Part shown: piece after piece, positions 1-8,711 of the stretch | How the letters are laid out: each line of letters begins with the position of its first letter | Numbering within the stretch: position 1 is the first letter of the stretch | Assembly (NCBI GenBank): GCA_035546855.1 | Contig: DASZVY010000013.1 | Location: forward strand, 20,904 to 84,903 | Origin: Nitrobacter sp035546855 | GTDB taxonomy: Bacteria > Pseudomonadota > Alphaproteobacteria > Rhizobiales > Xanthobacteraceae | Direction: 5' to 3' | DNA length: 64,000 nucleotides | Translations under genes and position numbers: made by a program | The notes under the pieces: generated by a model | Database searches by the model: none | What the model saw: the letters and a program-made list of their open reading frames with translations, nothing else | What the model was told of the DNA's origin: nothing

Positions 1-1
1 C

Positions 2-106
2 GCGATCCTGCAAAAGCTGGGGGTGGAGAGCCGCACCCAGGCGGTCATTGCCGCGGCGCGCATCGCGGGCGACCAGTGGCGGCAGGGCGAGCCGACGCCG
101 GGCTGA
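2..106 (+). CDS. LuxR/NarL-type response regulator, C-terminal fragment
   Basis: Only the last 34 codons lie in the window; the gene begins upstream of base 1. The visible peptide has the end of a LuxR-type helix-turn-helix: a KLGV-SRTQAV pattern followed by an alanine-rich helix, then a short polar tail before TGA. In NarL/FixJ family regulators this is the recognition helix and the final helix of the DNA-binding domain. Whether a receiver domain precedes it cannot be seen, so response regulator versus stand-alone LuxR is undecided. Confidence 0.7.
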   Translation, partial: AILQKLGVESRTQAVIAAARIAGDQWRQGEPTPG

Positions 107-126
107 AGGCTGTTGAAAAGTCTCTC

Positions 127-259
127 CGTCATTCCGGAGCGCGTCGAAGACGCGAACCCGGAATCCAGTATCCAAGAGTATTCTTCGAATTACTGGATTC
201 CCGATAGCCGCCAATCGGGCCGCGCTGCGCGCGCGACCCTGGCGGCTTCGGGAATGACG
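127..259. repeat. Intergenic nested palindromic repeat
   Basis: The outer arms are CGTCATTCC at 127-135 and its reverse complement GGAATGACG at 251-259. Inner arms CGGAATCCAGTA (159-170) and TACTGGATTCC (from 191) form a second inverted repeat. Two convergent genes end on either side (stops at 106 and 316), the usual place for such elements in Bradyrhizobium-type genomes. When transcribed it could fold into a large hairpin and act as a bidirectional terminator or mRNA-end stabiliser. It contains no credible gene. Confidence 0.75.
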
Positions 260-315
260 GCGAGAATTTACAATAGAGTCCGTCAGACGCATTAAACTTG
301 CCGGACAACAAACCC

Positions 316-3300
316 TCACTCCGCCGCCGCCACCATCTGCTGTGTACGCCATTGCCCGATCAGCGCGCGCAGCGACGCCGGCTTCAGCGGCTTGTTGAGC
401 ACCGAGATGCGCTCGATTCGCGCGGCATCGCGGACATGCGGGCTGCGGTCGGCGGTGATCAGGATGGCAGGAAGATTCTCGCCGAATTGCCGGCGAATCT
501 CGCGGATGGCGGCGATGCCGTTGCCGCGGTCGAGATGATAGTCCACGAGAATACCGGTGATGCGCTCGCCCGCGGCGGCGATCGCTGCGATCGCCGTCTC
601 CTGATCGCCGGCGGCGATCACCCGGGCGTCCCAGGATGTCAGCAGGGTGTTCATGCCGTCGAGGATGGCGGGATCGTTCTCGATGCAGACCACCAGCGCG
701 CCGCTCATCGGGGCGCGGGCCAGCGGCGTGGTGCTGGTCACGGTGGTCATGTGATTGATGGTATCAGCGATCGGAACCGTGACCGAGAACATCGAGCCGC
801 CGCTGCGGTTGGAATCGAGCGCGATGCTGTGGTCGAGCACGCGGGCGATGCGTTTCACGATCGACAGGCCGAGGCCGAGGCCGCGCGCGATCCGCGCGCC
901 CTGTTCGAGCCGGTGAAATTCCTTGAAGATCTCGCCGCGCTTGAGAACGGGGATGCCGACGCCGGTATCGTAGACGCAGATCTGCAGCGACGCTCCGCGG
1001 CGGCGGCAGCCGACCAGCACGCGGCCGTGCGGAGTGTATTTGATGGCATTCGAAATCAGGTTTTGCAGGAGCCGGCGCAACAACAGCCGGTCGGAGGCGA
1101 CCGGGAGCAGGCTCGGCACGAAGGTCAACCGGACGTCCTTGGCTTTCGCGATCGGCGCGAACTCGATCTCCACGGCGCGCATCAGGTCGCCGATGCGGAA
1201 GCTCGTGATGGAGGTGGTCATCGCGCCGGCGTCAAGCCGGGAAATGTCGAGCAGCGCGCCGAGAATTTCCTCGATCGCTTCGAGGGAGTCGTCGATATTT
1301 TCGACGAGGCGCGCGGTTTCGCCGCCGCTCTCCCGTTCGACCAGGCTTGTGACGTAGAGGCGCGCCGCGTTCAGCGGCTGCAGGATGTCGTGGCTCGCGG
1401 CGGCGAGGAACCGGGTCTTGGAATTGTTGGCTTCCTCGGCGGCGCTCTTGGCGCGCGCGAGTTCGGAGTTCAGGCGGGTCAGCTCCTCGGTGCGGTCGCG
1501 CACCCGCATCTCGAGCGTGGCGTTGGCGCGCTCGAGCGCCTCGGCGGACTCGATGCTCGGCGTCACATCCGAGAACGTCACCACCAGGCCGCCGTCGGGC
1601 ATCCGGTTGGCGCGCACCTCGATGACGATGTTGCGGTCGGGCAGCCGCTCCAGGTAGGGCTGGCCTTCGGTGGTATAGGCGATCAGGCGGGTCTGCAGCG
1701 CCGCGTCCTTGCTGGTGGCCAGCTTGTCTCCCGCCCCGAGAAATTCCAGGATTTCCGTCAGGGGAATGCCGATCTGGACGATCTGGGACGGCAGACCGAG
1801 AATTTCGCCGAATTGCCGGTTGGAGCAGATCAGTTGCAGGTCGCGGTCGAATACCGCGATGCCCTGCCGTACGTGATTCAACGCCGTCTGCAGAATTTCG
1901 CGGTTGAAATGGAATGCGGCGTGGGAGTCGTCGAGCAGCTTCAGCGCGGCCTTGGCCGAGACCGTGCGCTTGCGCAGCAGCAGCGACATCACGAGGCGGG
2001 AGGAGGCCGCGCCGATCGACGAGGCGATCAGGTGTTCGGCATGCTGCAGCAGTTCGAAGTCGGCCGGCGCCGACGGCTCGAGTTCGACGTTGTGCTTGAT
2101 GGCGAAGGCCTCGAACGACAGCCGCGCGCGCTCGGCTCCGAGGTACTGCGCCACGGTGGCGAAGATATCCTGCACGGTGACCGTGGTGCGCCAGCGGCGG
2201 AACGGCGGCGCGATCGGCGTCAGTTCGTTCGGAACGAAGACTTCCGCCTGCAGGCGCTCGATCGACGACGGCTGCCGCATCAGCGACAGCACGATGTAAG
2301 CGAGGATGTTGAGCCCGAGGCTCCAGACCGTGCCGTGCACCAGCGGCGACAGGTCGGCGCCGAGCAGCGCCTGCGGCCGCAGCGCTTCGATGCCGAACGG
2401 GCCTTCTTTCAGGAACTGGATTCCGGCGGTGGTTCCGTCGATGAAGCTCGGCAGGAACAGCGTATAGACCCACACGGCGAAGCCGATGAGCATGCCGCCG
2501 ATGGCGCCGCGGGCGGTCGCGCGCCGCCACAGCAGGCCGCCGAAGAAGGCCGGCGCGAATTGCGCGATGGCTGCGAAGGACAGCAGGCCGATCGCCGCGA
2601 GCTGCGCATTGCCGAGCGCACGGTAGTAGAGATAGGCCATGATCATCATGGCGAAGATCGACAGCCGACGAACCTTCAATAGAAAGTGGCCGAAATCGCC
2701 GTGACCGTCGCCGTGACCGAGGTGCACGGCCGGGCTGCGCTGGAGCACCAGCGGCACGACGAGGTCGTTGGAGACCATGATCGCCAGCGCCACGCATTCG
2801 ACGATCACCATCGCCGTGCCGGCCGACAGACCGCCGACGAAGACCGCGACGCTGAGCAACGTGGACTTGCCCGCGATGGGCAGCGCCAGCACGTACATGT
2901 CGCTGTCGACCGCGCCGAACGGGAAGGTGACGAGGCCGGCCAGTGCGATCGGAATGACGAACAGGTTGATCGCGACGAGGTAGAGCGGAAACAGCCATCG
3001 CGCCCGATCGACCTCCGCATCGCTGGTATTCTCGACGACGCTGACGTGGAATTGCCGCGGCAGCAGCATGATGGCGAGAAATGAGAGCGCGGCCATCGTC
3101 AGGAAATTTCCGACCGAAGGCACGTAGTGGATGGCGCGCACCGCCTCCGGCGTCTTCATGGCGCGCTCGACCAGGTCGATGGGGCCGAACATCCAGAATG
3201 TGACGAACAGGCCGGCCGCGAGGAAAGCGACCAGCTTCACGATCGATTCGGTGGCGACGGCCAGCATGAGGCCGTGCTGATGCTCGGTGGCATTGGTCTG

Positions 3301-3837
3301 GCGTGTGCCGAACAGCACGGCGAACGTCGCGAGCGCGAGCGTGACGATCAGCGCGAGATCGCCGAAGACGGGAATCCTGGCGATCGCCTGATCGTCGATC
3401 AGGATGGTCTTGAGCGAGGAGGCCACGGCTTTGAGCTGGAGCGCGATGTAAGGCACCGAGCCGATGATGGCGATGAAGGCGACGGTGGCGGCAACGGCCT
3501 GGCTCTTGCCGTAGCGCGCGGCGATGAAGTCGGCGATCGAGGTGATGTTCTGCGATTTCGCAAGATGGATCACGCGGCGCAGCAGCGGCGTGCAGCACGC
3601 GATCAGGATGATCGGCCCGACATAGATCGCGAGGAAGTCGACGCTCGTGCGGCTGGCGACGCCGACCGATCCGAAATAGGTCCACGACGTGCAGTAGATC
3701 GCGAGCGACAGCGGATAGATGAAGCCGCCGGCGCGGCTGCGCTGGATTTGCGGCACGCGGTCGCCATAGCTCGCGACGAAGAACAGGAAGCCGATGTAGC
3801 CGAAGGCGGCTGCGATCACGCCCCAGTCGTGCAACAT
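316..3837 (-). CDS. Hybrid sensor histidine kinase with sodium/solute symporter-like N-terminus (CrbS/MxtR-type)
   Basis: The 1173-residue protein has an SSS/SLC5-like membrane region of about a dozen hydrophobic segments in residues 1-500. A linker and PAS domain (about 660-770) and a coiled coil follow. The HisKA box has phospho-acceptor H816 in an HDILQPL motif. The HATPase domain shows the N-box NLISNAIKYTP, DTGVGIP and GLGLGLSIV. A C-terminal receiver carries D1099 in LVDYHL and a conserved KP pair. Family members (CrbS, MxtR) control acetate or short-chain acid metabolism through a LuxR-type regulator. The divergent gene at 4116 encodes such a regulator. Ligand and any transport activity are inferred, not visible. 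Confidence 0.9.
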   Translation of the reverse strand: MLHDWGVIAAAFGYIGFLFFVASYGDRVPQIQRSRAGGFIYPLSLAIYCTSWTYFGSVGVASRTSVDFLAIYVGPIILIACCTPLLRRVIHLAKSQNITSIADFIAARYGKSQAVAATVAFIAIIGSVPYIALQLKAVASSLKTILIDDQAIARIPVFGDLALIVTLALATFAVLFGTRQTNATEHQHGLMLAVATESIVKLVAFLAAGLFVTFWMFGPIDLVERAMKTPEAVRAIHYVPSVGNFLTMAALSFLAIMLLPRQFHVSVVENTSDAEVDRARWLFPLYLVAINLFVIPIALAGLVTFPFGAVDSDMYVLALPIAGKSTLLSVAVFVGGLSAGTAMVIVECVALAIMVSNDLVVPLVLQRSPAVHLGHGDGHGDFGHFLLKVRRLSIFAMMIMAYLYYRALGNAQLAAIGLLSFAAIAQFAPAFFGGLLWRRATARGAIGGMLIGFAVWVYTLFLPSFIDGTTAGIQFLKEGPFGIEALRPQALLGADLSPLVHGTVWSLGLNILAYIVLSLMRQPSSIERLQAEVFVPNELTPIAPPFRRWRTTVTVQDIFATVAQYLGAERARLSFEAFAIKHNVELEPSAPADFELLQHAEHLIASSIGAASSRLVMSLLLRKRTVSAKAALKLLDDSHAAFHFNREILQTALNHVRQGIAVFDRDLQLICSNRQFGEILGLPSQIVQIGIPLTEILEFLGAGDKLATSKDAALQTRLIAYTTEGQPYLERLPDRNIVIEVRANRMPDGGLVVTFSDVTPSIESAEALERANATLEMRVRDRTEELTRLNSELARAKSAAEEANNSKTRFLAAASHDILQPLNAARLYVTSLVERESGGETARLVENIDDSLEAIEEILGALLDISRLDAGAMTTSITSFRIGDLMRAVEIEFAPIAKAKDVRLTFVPSLLPVASDRLLLRRLLQNLISNAIKYTPHGRVLVGCRRRGASLQICVYDTGVGIPVLKRGEIFKEFHRLEQGARIARGLGLGLSIVKRIARVLDHSIALDSNRSGGSMFSVTVPIADTINHMTTVTSTTPLARAPMSGALVVCIENDPAILDGMNTLLTSWDARVIAAGDQETAIAAIAAAGERITGILVDYHLDRGNGIAAIREIRRQFGENLPAILITADRSPHVRDAARIERISVLNKPLKPASLRALIGQWRTQQMVAAAE

Positions 3838-4060
3838 CCCGATCGATCCTCCAGGCGCCGGACCGGATATCCCGCGAATCCGGCCTCTCGTTCTGTCCCC
3901 CGCCGTGGTCCGCGCTTGCCTTGAGTTTGCCGCAACGTGGTGGGCGCGGGGCGCCGAAATCTAGCGCGTCGGCTGATCCCAGGCGACAGCGATGTCGATG
4001 GGCCGCGCTTCGTGGCTTCCATGACCGCGGCGGAGCGATTTACGCGCCAGCGCGAATCGG

Positions 4061-4074
4061 TTATACACGTATAA
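4061..4074. promoter_or_regulatory. Palindrome in the kinase/regulator divergent promoter region
   Basis: The sequence TTATACACGTATAA has six-base arms, TTATAC and GTATAA, around a two-base centre. It sits 42 bases before the GTG start of the response regulator at 4116. It lies in an AT-rich patch of an otherwise GC-rich 278-base divergent spacer (3838-4115), followed by TTATAT. It could be an operator or overlap a -10 region. No known consensus was matched, so a binding protein cannot be named. Confidence 0.35.
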
Positions 4075-4115
4075 GTTGTTATATTCATCGAATTCGATCC
4101 AGAGGAGCGGTCTCG

Positions 4116-4766
4116 GTGAGTCAGTTACGGCCTTTTTCGCCCGACGTCGCGGTGTTCGTGGTGGATGACGATGCTGCGGTCCGCAACGCCCTGACGCTGC
4201 TGCTTCAGATGGAAGGATTCGCGCCGCGGGCCTTCGGCGATGGCGTGTCATTTCTGGAAGCGCTCAACACCACCGTTCCGGCTTGCGTTATCCTCGACAT
4301 GCATCTGCCGGGAGATTCCGGTCTGGAGGTGTTGCGGAAGCTGACCGCCGATCATTTTTCCTCACCGATTCTGGTGATCTCCGGACGGTCCGATCTGGCG
4401 ACCGCGGTCGAAGCCATGAAGTTCGGCGCGCTGGACTTTCTCGAGAAGCCGTTTTCGTCGGAAGCCATCGTCGATCGCGTGCGCGCGGCGGTCGCCGTCT
4501 GGCGCCAGTCGCGCGGCATTCAGGTCGCGGGGCGGGCGCAATTTCCCGGTCGCGATCTGCTGACAGGCCGGGAGCGCGAGGTGCTGGCGCAGGTCGCCAA
4601 CGGCGCCTCGAACAAGGAAGCAGGCCGGCGGCTCGGCATCAGCCCGCGCACCGTGGAGGTTCACCGCGCGCGCATCATGGACAAGCTCGGCGCGCGCAAT
4701 GCCGCCGACCTGATGCGGATCGTGCTGTCGGAGCCGCCCGCTTATGCACGAATTTCTCCGCGATAA
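4116..4766 (+). CDS. FixJ/NarL-type response regulator (CrbR/ErdR-like)
   Basis: The 216-residue protein has an N-terminal receiver with acidic pocket DDD, phospho-acceptor D61 in ILDMHLPG, and a KPF motif. A LuxR-type helix-turn-helix follows (LTGREREVL, SNKEAGRRLGISPRTVEVHRARIM). The GTG start was chosen because AGAGGAG lies about ten bases upstream and the receiver begins directly after it; upstream in-frame codons have no homologous character. It is divergent from the hybrid kinase at 316, so it is its likely partner. By analogy with CrbS/CrbR it would activate acyl-CoA synthetase genes. The prpE gene of this window is 10 kb away, but no link can be shown. Confidence 0.9.
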   Translation: MSQLRPFSPDVAVFVVDDDAAVRNALTLLLQMEGFAPRAFGDGVSFLEALNTTVPACVILDMHLPGDSGLEVLRKLTADHFSSPILVISGRSDLATAVEAMKFGALDFLEKPFSSEAIVDRVRAAVAVWRQSRGIQVAGRAQFPGRDLLTGREREVLAQVANGASNKEAGRRLGISPRTVEVHRARIMDKLGARNAADLMRIVLSEPPAYARISPR

Positions 4767-4839
4767 CGCGGCACGCGAAGCGGATCCTGCGCGTGAACGT
4801 TGATTCCGATGTCGTCAAAACCAGGAGGCTTCGGAAAGC

Positions 4840-6069
4840 CTATTCCGCCGCCAGCGACGCGGCGCGCAGCGGCAGGCCGAGGCGCCCCCACACCTGCAGC
4901 AACGCTTCGGCGAGGCGGTCGATCAGCACGTCGTCGTGGTAGGGCGATGGCGTGATGCGCAGCCGCTCGGTGCCTTTGGCAACGGTCGGATAATTGATCG
5001 GCTGGATATAGATTCCGTGCTCCTCGAGCAGGAGGTCGGACGCCTGCTTGCAGCGTTCGGGGTCGCCGACGAACAGCGGCACGATGTGAGTATCGCTCGA
5101 CATCACGGGCAGGCCGGCGGCGTTCAGAATCGCCTTGGTACGGGCCGCGCGTTCCTGATGGCGCTCACGCTCCCAGTTCGACGACTTGAGGTGACGGATC
5201 GCCGCGGTCGCCGCCGAACAGATCGCGGGCGGCAGCGATGTGGTGAAGATAAAACCCGGCGCATAGGAGCGCACCGCGTCGATGATTTCGGTTTTGCCGG
5301 CGATGTAGCCGCCGAGACAACCGAAAGCCTTGGCCAGCGTGCCTTCCAGCACGTCGATGCGATGCATGACGCCGTCGCGCTCGGCGATGCCGCCGCCGCG
5401 CGGGCCGTACATGCCGACCGCATGCACCTCGTCGACGTAGGTCATCGCACCGTAGCGTTCGGCGAGGTCGCAGATTTTCGCGAGCGGCGCGACGTCGCCA
5501 TCCATCGAATACAGGCTCTCGCAGGCGATCAGTTTCGGCCGTTCGGGGCCGGCGGCGATCAGCAGTTCCTCGAGGTGCGCGAGATCGTTGTGGCGGAAGA
5601 CGATGCGTTCGCAACCCGACTGGCGCACGCCTTCGATCATCGAGTTGTGGTTGAGCGCGTCGGACAGGATCAGGCAGTTCGGGATCAGCTTTGCGATGGT
5701 GGAAATGCCGGTCTGGTTGGAGACATAGCCCGAGGTGAACAGCAGGGCGGCCTGCTTGCCATGCAGATCGGCGAGCTCCTGCTCGAGCTGCACCAGCGGA
5801 TGATGAGTGCCGGCGATGTTGCGGGTGCCGCCGGCGCCGGTGCCGAGGCGGGTTGCGGTCTCGACCATTGCGCCGACGACCTTGGGGTGCTGCCCCATGC
5901 CGAGATAGTCGTTGGAGCACCAGATCACGATGTTGCGCGAACCTTTCGGCGAATGCCAGGTCGCATGCGGGAACCGGCCGGCGATGCGTTCGAGGTCGGC
6001 GAACACGCGATAGCGCCGCTCGTCGTGGAGGCGATCGAGGGCGCTGCTGAAGAACCTGCTGTAATCCAT
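4840..6069 (-). CDS. hemA: 5-aminolevulinate synthase
   Basis: This PLP-dependent enzyme condenses glycine with succinyl-CoA, the first step of haem and bacteriochlorophyll synthesis by the C4 route used by alphaproteobacteria. Its 409 residues match the usual length. The N-terminus MDYSRFF with a YRVFADLER stretch is typical, the substrate-binding region WCSNDYLGMGQHP is present, and the PLP lysine K247 sits in GTLAKAFG. The gene is monocistronic, and a FixK2-type box lies 125 bases upstream, suggesting control by oxygen. It converges with the response regulator at 4766 across a 73-base spacer. Confidence 0.97.
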   Translation of the reverse strand: MDYSRFFSSALDRLHDERRYRVFADLERIAGRFPHATWHSPKGSRNIVIWCSNDYLGMGQHPKVVGAMVETATRLGTGAGGTRNIAGTHHPLVQLEQELADLHGKQAALLFTSGYVSNQTGISTIAKLIPNCLILSDALNHNSMIEGVRQSGCERIVFRHNDLAHLEELLIAAGPERPKLIACESLYSMDGDVAPLAKICDLAERYGAMTYVDEVHAVGMYGPRGGGIAERDGVMHRIDVLEGTLAKAFGCLGGYIAGKTEIIDAVRSYAPGFIFTTSLPPAICSAATAAIRHLKSSNWERERHQERAARTKAILNAAGLPVMSSDTHIVPLFVGDPERCKQASDLLLEEHGIYIQPINYPTVAKGTERLRITPSPYHDDVLIDRLAEALLQVWGRLGLPLRAASLAAE

Positions 6070-6193
6070 GACAAAATCCGGAAGAGGGTCGGGGAAGCCG
6101 GCCCGTCCAAGGCTCTTTTAGAGCTTTTCCAGCTTGACTGTCGAGCCGCAATTCATCCTTGCGGCTCGTTCCGGGCGCGAAATTGCTTCAAGT

Positions 6194-6207
6194 TTGCTTT
6201 AGCGCAA
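6194..6207 (-). promoter_or_regulatory. FixK2/FNR-type box upstream of hemA
   Basis: The 14-mer TTGCTTTAGCGCAA (the minus strand also reads TTGC-N6-GCAA) fits the FixK2 consensus TTG(A/C)-N6-(T/G)CAA. It lies between the end of the MBL gene (6248) and the hemA start (6069), so only hemA is positioned to use it. A class II site centred near -40 would place transcription initiation around 6160, leaving a leader of about 90 bases. Binding is inferred from the pattern alone. Confidence 0.5.
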
Positions 6208-6247
6208 ACAAACCGGCCGGGAGCCGGCGCCCGCGTCCCGGTGCGGC

Positions 6248-7309
6248 TCAGGTCGAGCGAAACAGCAGGACGCCGTCGTTCTCCTCGGCCGTCAGGCGGC
6301 CTTCGACCAGCATGTAGTTCACATGCGCGATCAGCTCGCCGGCGGCAAAGCCCATCTGGTGCGGGTCGAGCACATGCTTGTGGAACACCACCGGCACCAG
6401 CTCCTTGGAGGTCTTGGGAGCGGCGCGGCAGGCTTCCGCGATCAAGCCGCAGCGCTCCTCGTGATGATCGGCGAGCTGCTTGATGCGGATCTTCAATCCG
6501 TAGAACGGCACGCCATGGCCAGGCAGCACCAGCACGTCATAGGGAAGGGTCGTGGTCAGGCTCGCGAGCGACGCGAGATATTCGCCGAGCGAATTCTGTT
6601 CGGGCTCGACCGCCCAGACGCTGACGTTCGGCGAAATTTTGCTCAGCACCTGATCGGCGGACAGGAACAGCTTGTCGGTCGCGCAATACAGCATCACCTG
6701 GTCCAGCGCGTGGCCGCCGCCGGTAATGACCTTGAAGCGCCGCGTCCCGATCGCGATTTCGTCGCCATGCGACAGCCGGCGGTAGGACGGCGGCAGCACC
6801 GACACCTGTTTCAGATAGTCCTGTCCGCGGCCGAGCAGCTTGTCGGTGAGGCCCTCGTCCATGCCGTGGCGGCGGAAGAACAGCCGCTGGGCGTTGCGTC
6901 GTTGCTCGGTGCCGCGGTTCTGGTGATAGACCGACTGCAGGTACTCGACCTGCGACATGAACAATGGGCACCCGAACCGCTCGACGATCCAGCCGGCGAG
7001 ACCGACGTGATCGGGATGCGAGTGCGTGACGATCAATCGCGTCACGCGGACGTGGGCGAGCGGGCCCTCGAACAGTGCGGTCCACGCCGCGATCGATTCC
7101 TCGTTGCCGAATCCGGAATCGATCATGGCCCAGCCGTCGCCGTCAGCGAGCAGATAGACGTTCACATGATTGAGCCGGAACGGCAGCTTGAGCCGGACCC
7201 ACAGCACGCCCGGCATCACTTCGATGACCTCTCCCGGTCCCGGTGGGGTTTCCCAGGGGTAGCGGAGGGCGTCGGCGGGACTTTTGTGCGGGTCTGTTCT
7301 GGTGTCCAT
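6248..7309 (-). CDS. MBL-fold metallo-hydrolase
   Basis: The 353-residue protein has the metallo-beta-lactamase metal motif H96-x-H98-x-D100-H101 in THSHPDH. A second ligand region lies in GGGHALDQ, and a third His in VLPGHG. The C-terminal third looks like the small helical/winged region common in hydrolases of this group. It is probably a cytoplasmic hydroxyacylglutathione hydrolase- or lactonase-like enzyme; no signal peptide is visible and the substrate is unknown. It is followed by hemA on the same strand 178 bases later and preceded by bioB. Confidence 0.85.
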   Translation of the reverse strand: MDTRTDPHKSPADALRYPWETPPGPGEVIEVMPGVLWVRLKLPFRLNHVNVYLLADGDGWAMIDSGFGNEESIAAWTALFEGPLAHVRVTRLIVTHSHPDHVGLAGWIVERFGCPLFMSQVEYLQSVYHQNRGTEQRRNAQRLFFRRHGMDEGLTDKLLGRGQDYLKQVSVLPPSYRRLSHGDEIAIGTRRFKVITGGGHALDQVMLYCATDKLFLSADQVLSKISPNVSVWAVEPEQNSLGEYLASLASLTTTLPYDVLVLPGHGVPFYGLKIRIKQLADHHEERCGLIAEACRAAPKTSKELVPVVFHKHVLDPHQMGFAAGELIAHVNYMLVEGRLTAEENDGVLLFRST

Positions 7310-7501
7310 CGGTCCGTGTCGCTGTTTCCAGCAAATGGTTAGCGGGACAATCGCAGCAACGCCAGCCGAAAAACGGCGTCCGGGGCATTGCGAGGAGCAT
7401 GACTTCTCGGCCTCGTCCGGAACTTTCGATCAGGTCGGGCGTGCGTCTGCCGCGCGCTGCGTCGAATGCCGGGCCGAAAGCGCAGCTTTTGATCGGATCG
7501 T

Positions 7502-8521
7502 TTACTGCGAAGTGGCGGGGACGGCAGCATCCAGTTTCGAGGTCATGCCGAGACGCCCGAGCAGCGTGGCGTCGCGCGCGGTCTGTGGATTTTTCGTCGT
7601 CAGCAGCACATCGCCGATAAAAATGGAATTGGCCCCCGCGACGAAACACAACGCCTGCAATTCGTCCGTCATGTATTGACGGCCGGCCGACAATCGCACC
7701 ACGCTTTTCGGCATCATGATGCGCGCGACGGCGATCATGCGGGCCAGCGCGATCGCATCGGGACGCTCGGCGCTGGCGTTGACCGGAACGGCTTTGACCT
7801 CGTTCCACATGTTGATCGGCACGCTCTCCGGATGCGCCGGCAGGTTGGCGAGCAGCAGCAGCATGCCGAGCCGGTCGCCGACCTGTTCGCCCATGCCGAT
7901 GATTCCGCCGCAGCAGACCTTGAGGCCGGCCTCGCGCGCATGCGCCAGCGTATCGATCCGGTCCTGTAAAGTGCGCGTGGTGATGATCTTGCCGTAGAAT
8001 TCCGGCGAGGTGTCGACGTTGTGGTTGTAGAAATCGAGCCCGGCCTCGTGCAGCCGCTCCGCCTGCTGAGGCGTCAGCATGCCGAGAGTCACGCAAGTCT
8101 CCATGCCGAGGCCCTTGACGGCGCTGACCATCTCGCAGACCCGGTCGAGATCCCTGTCTTTTGGATTGCGCCAGGCGGCTGCCATGCAGAAGCGGCTCGC
8201 GCCGGCATCGCGGGCGCGGCGCGCGGTCGCGATCACCGCCTCCGCATCCATCAGCTTGGTGGCCTTCACACCGGTATCGTAATGCGCGCTCTGCGAGCAG
8301 TAGCCGCAATCCTCCGGACATCCCCCGGTCTTGATGCTGAGCAGGCTTGCGGTCTCAACGTGGTTCGGATCGAAGTTGCGCCGATGAATGCTCTGCGCCT
8401 GAAAGATCAGGTCCGGGAACGGCAGGTCATAGAGTGCCTCGGCCTCGGCGCGCGTCCAGTCGTGTCGCGGCGAATCACTGTCGCGAACGCCGTTGTTGAG
8501 TTGATCCGATGACATGTCCAT
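7502..8521 (-). CDS. bioB: Biotin synthase
   Basis: This radical SAM enzyme inserts sulfur into dethiobiotin. The 339-residue protein has the 4Fe-4S motif C68-x3-C72-x2-C75 (CPEDCGYC) and later conserved stretches including CCGGIIGMGE and LPAHPESVPINM. The second methionine, at residue 3 (8515), is an equally possible start. No other bio genes (bioF, bioD, bioA) are adjacent, so this is an isolated bioB. The 192 bases between it and the MBL gene show no clear terminator. Confidence 0.97.
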   Translation of the reverse strand: MDMSSDQLNNGVRDSDSPRHDWTRAEAEALYDLPFPDLIFQAQSIHRRNFDPNHVETASLLSIKTGGCPEDCGYCSQSAHYDTGVKATKLMDAEAVIATARRARDAGASRFCMAAAWRNPKDRDLDRVCEMVSAVKGLGMETCVTLGMLTPQQAERLHEAGLDFYNHNVDTSPEFYGKIITTRTLQDRIDTLAHAREAGLKVCCGGIIGMGEQVGDRLGMLLLLANLPAHPESVPINMWNEVKAVPVNASAERPDAIALARMIAVARIMMPKSVVRLSAGRQYMTDELQALCFVAGANSIFIGDVLLTTKNPQTARDATLLGRLGMTSKLDAAVPATSQ

Positions 8522-8711
8522 GGCGCGGGTCCCCGATCCGTTGTCGATAGGCGTGGCTGAAGAGCACGACGGCGGCCGGATGTCGCCGGACCGGCCAGCT
8601 CTGCGCGATCACATTCACGCGCCTGGATCGGCGGCTCATTCGGCAGGCATCAAGGACCATGGGGGCGACAACGAGTCAATCGCCCTCGGCTTCGTGGAAG
8701 GGCATCCGGCG

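Noticed and set aside
298..2682. A 794-codon open frame on the plus strand opposite the hybrid kinase
   Set aside because: The translation is very rich in Arg, Ala, Gly and His with no domain; it is the antisense shadow of a GC-rich gene whose minus-strand frame shows complete kinase motifs.
1232..3685. An 817-codon frame on the minus strand inside the kinase gene
   Set aside because: It is extremely Arg-rich with no motif and sits in another frame of the kinase, which is unambiguous.
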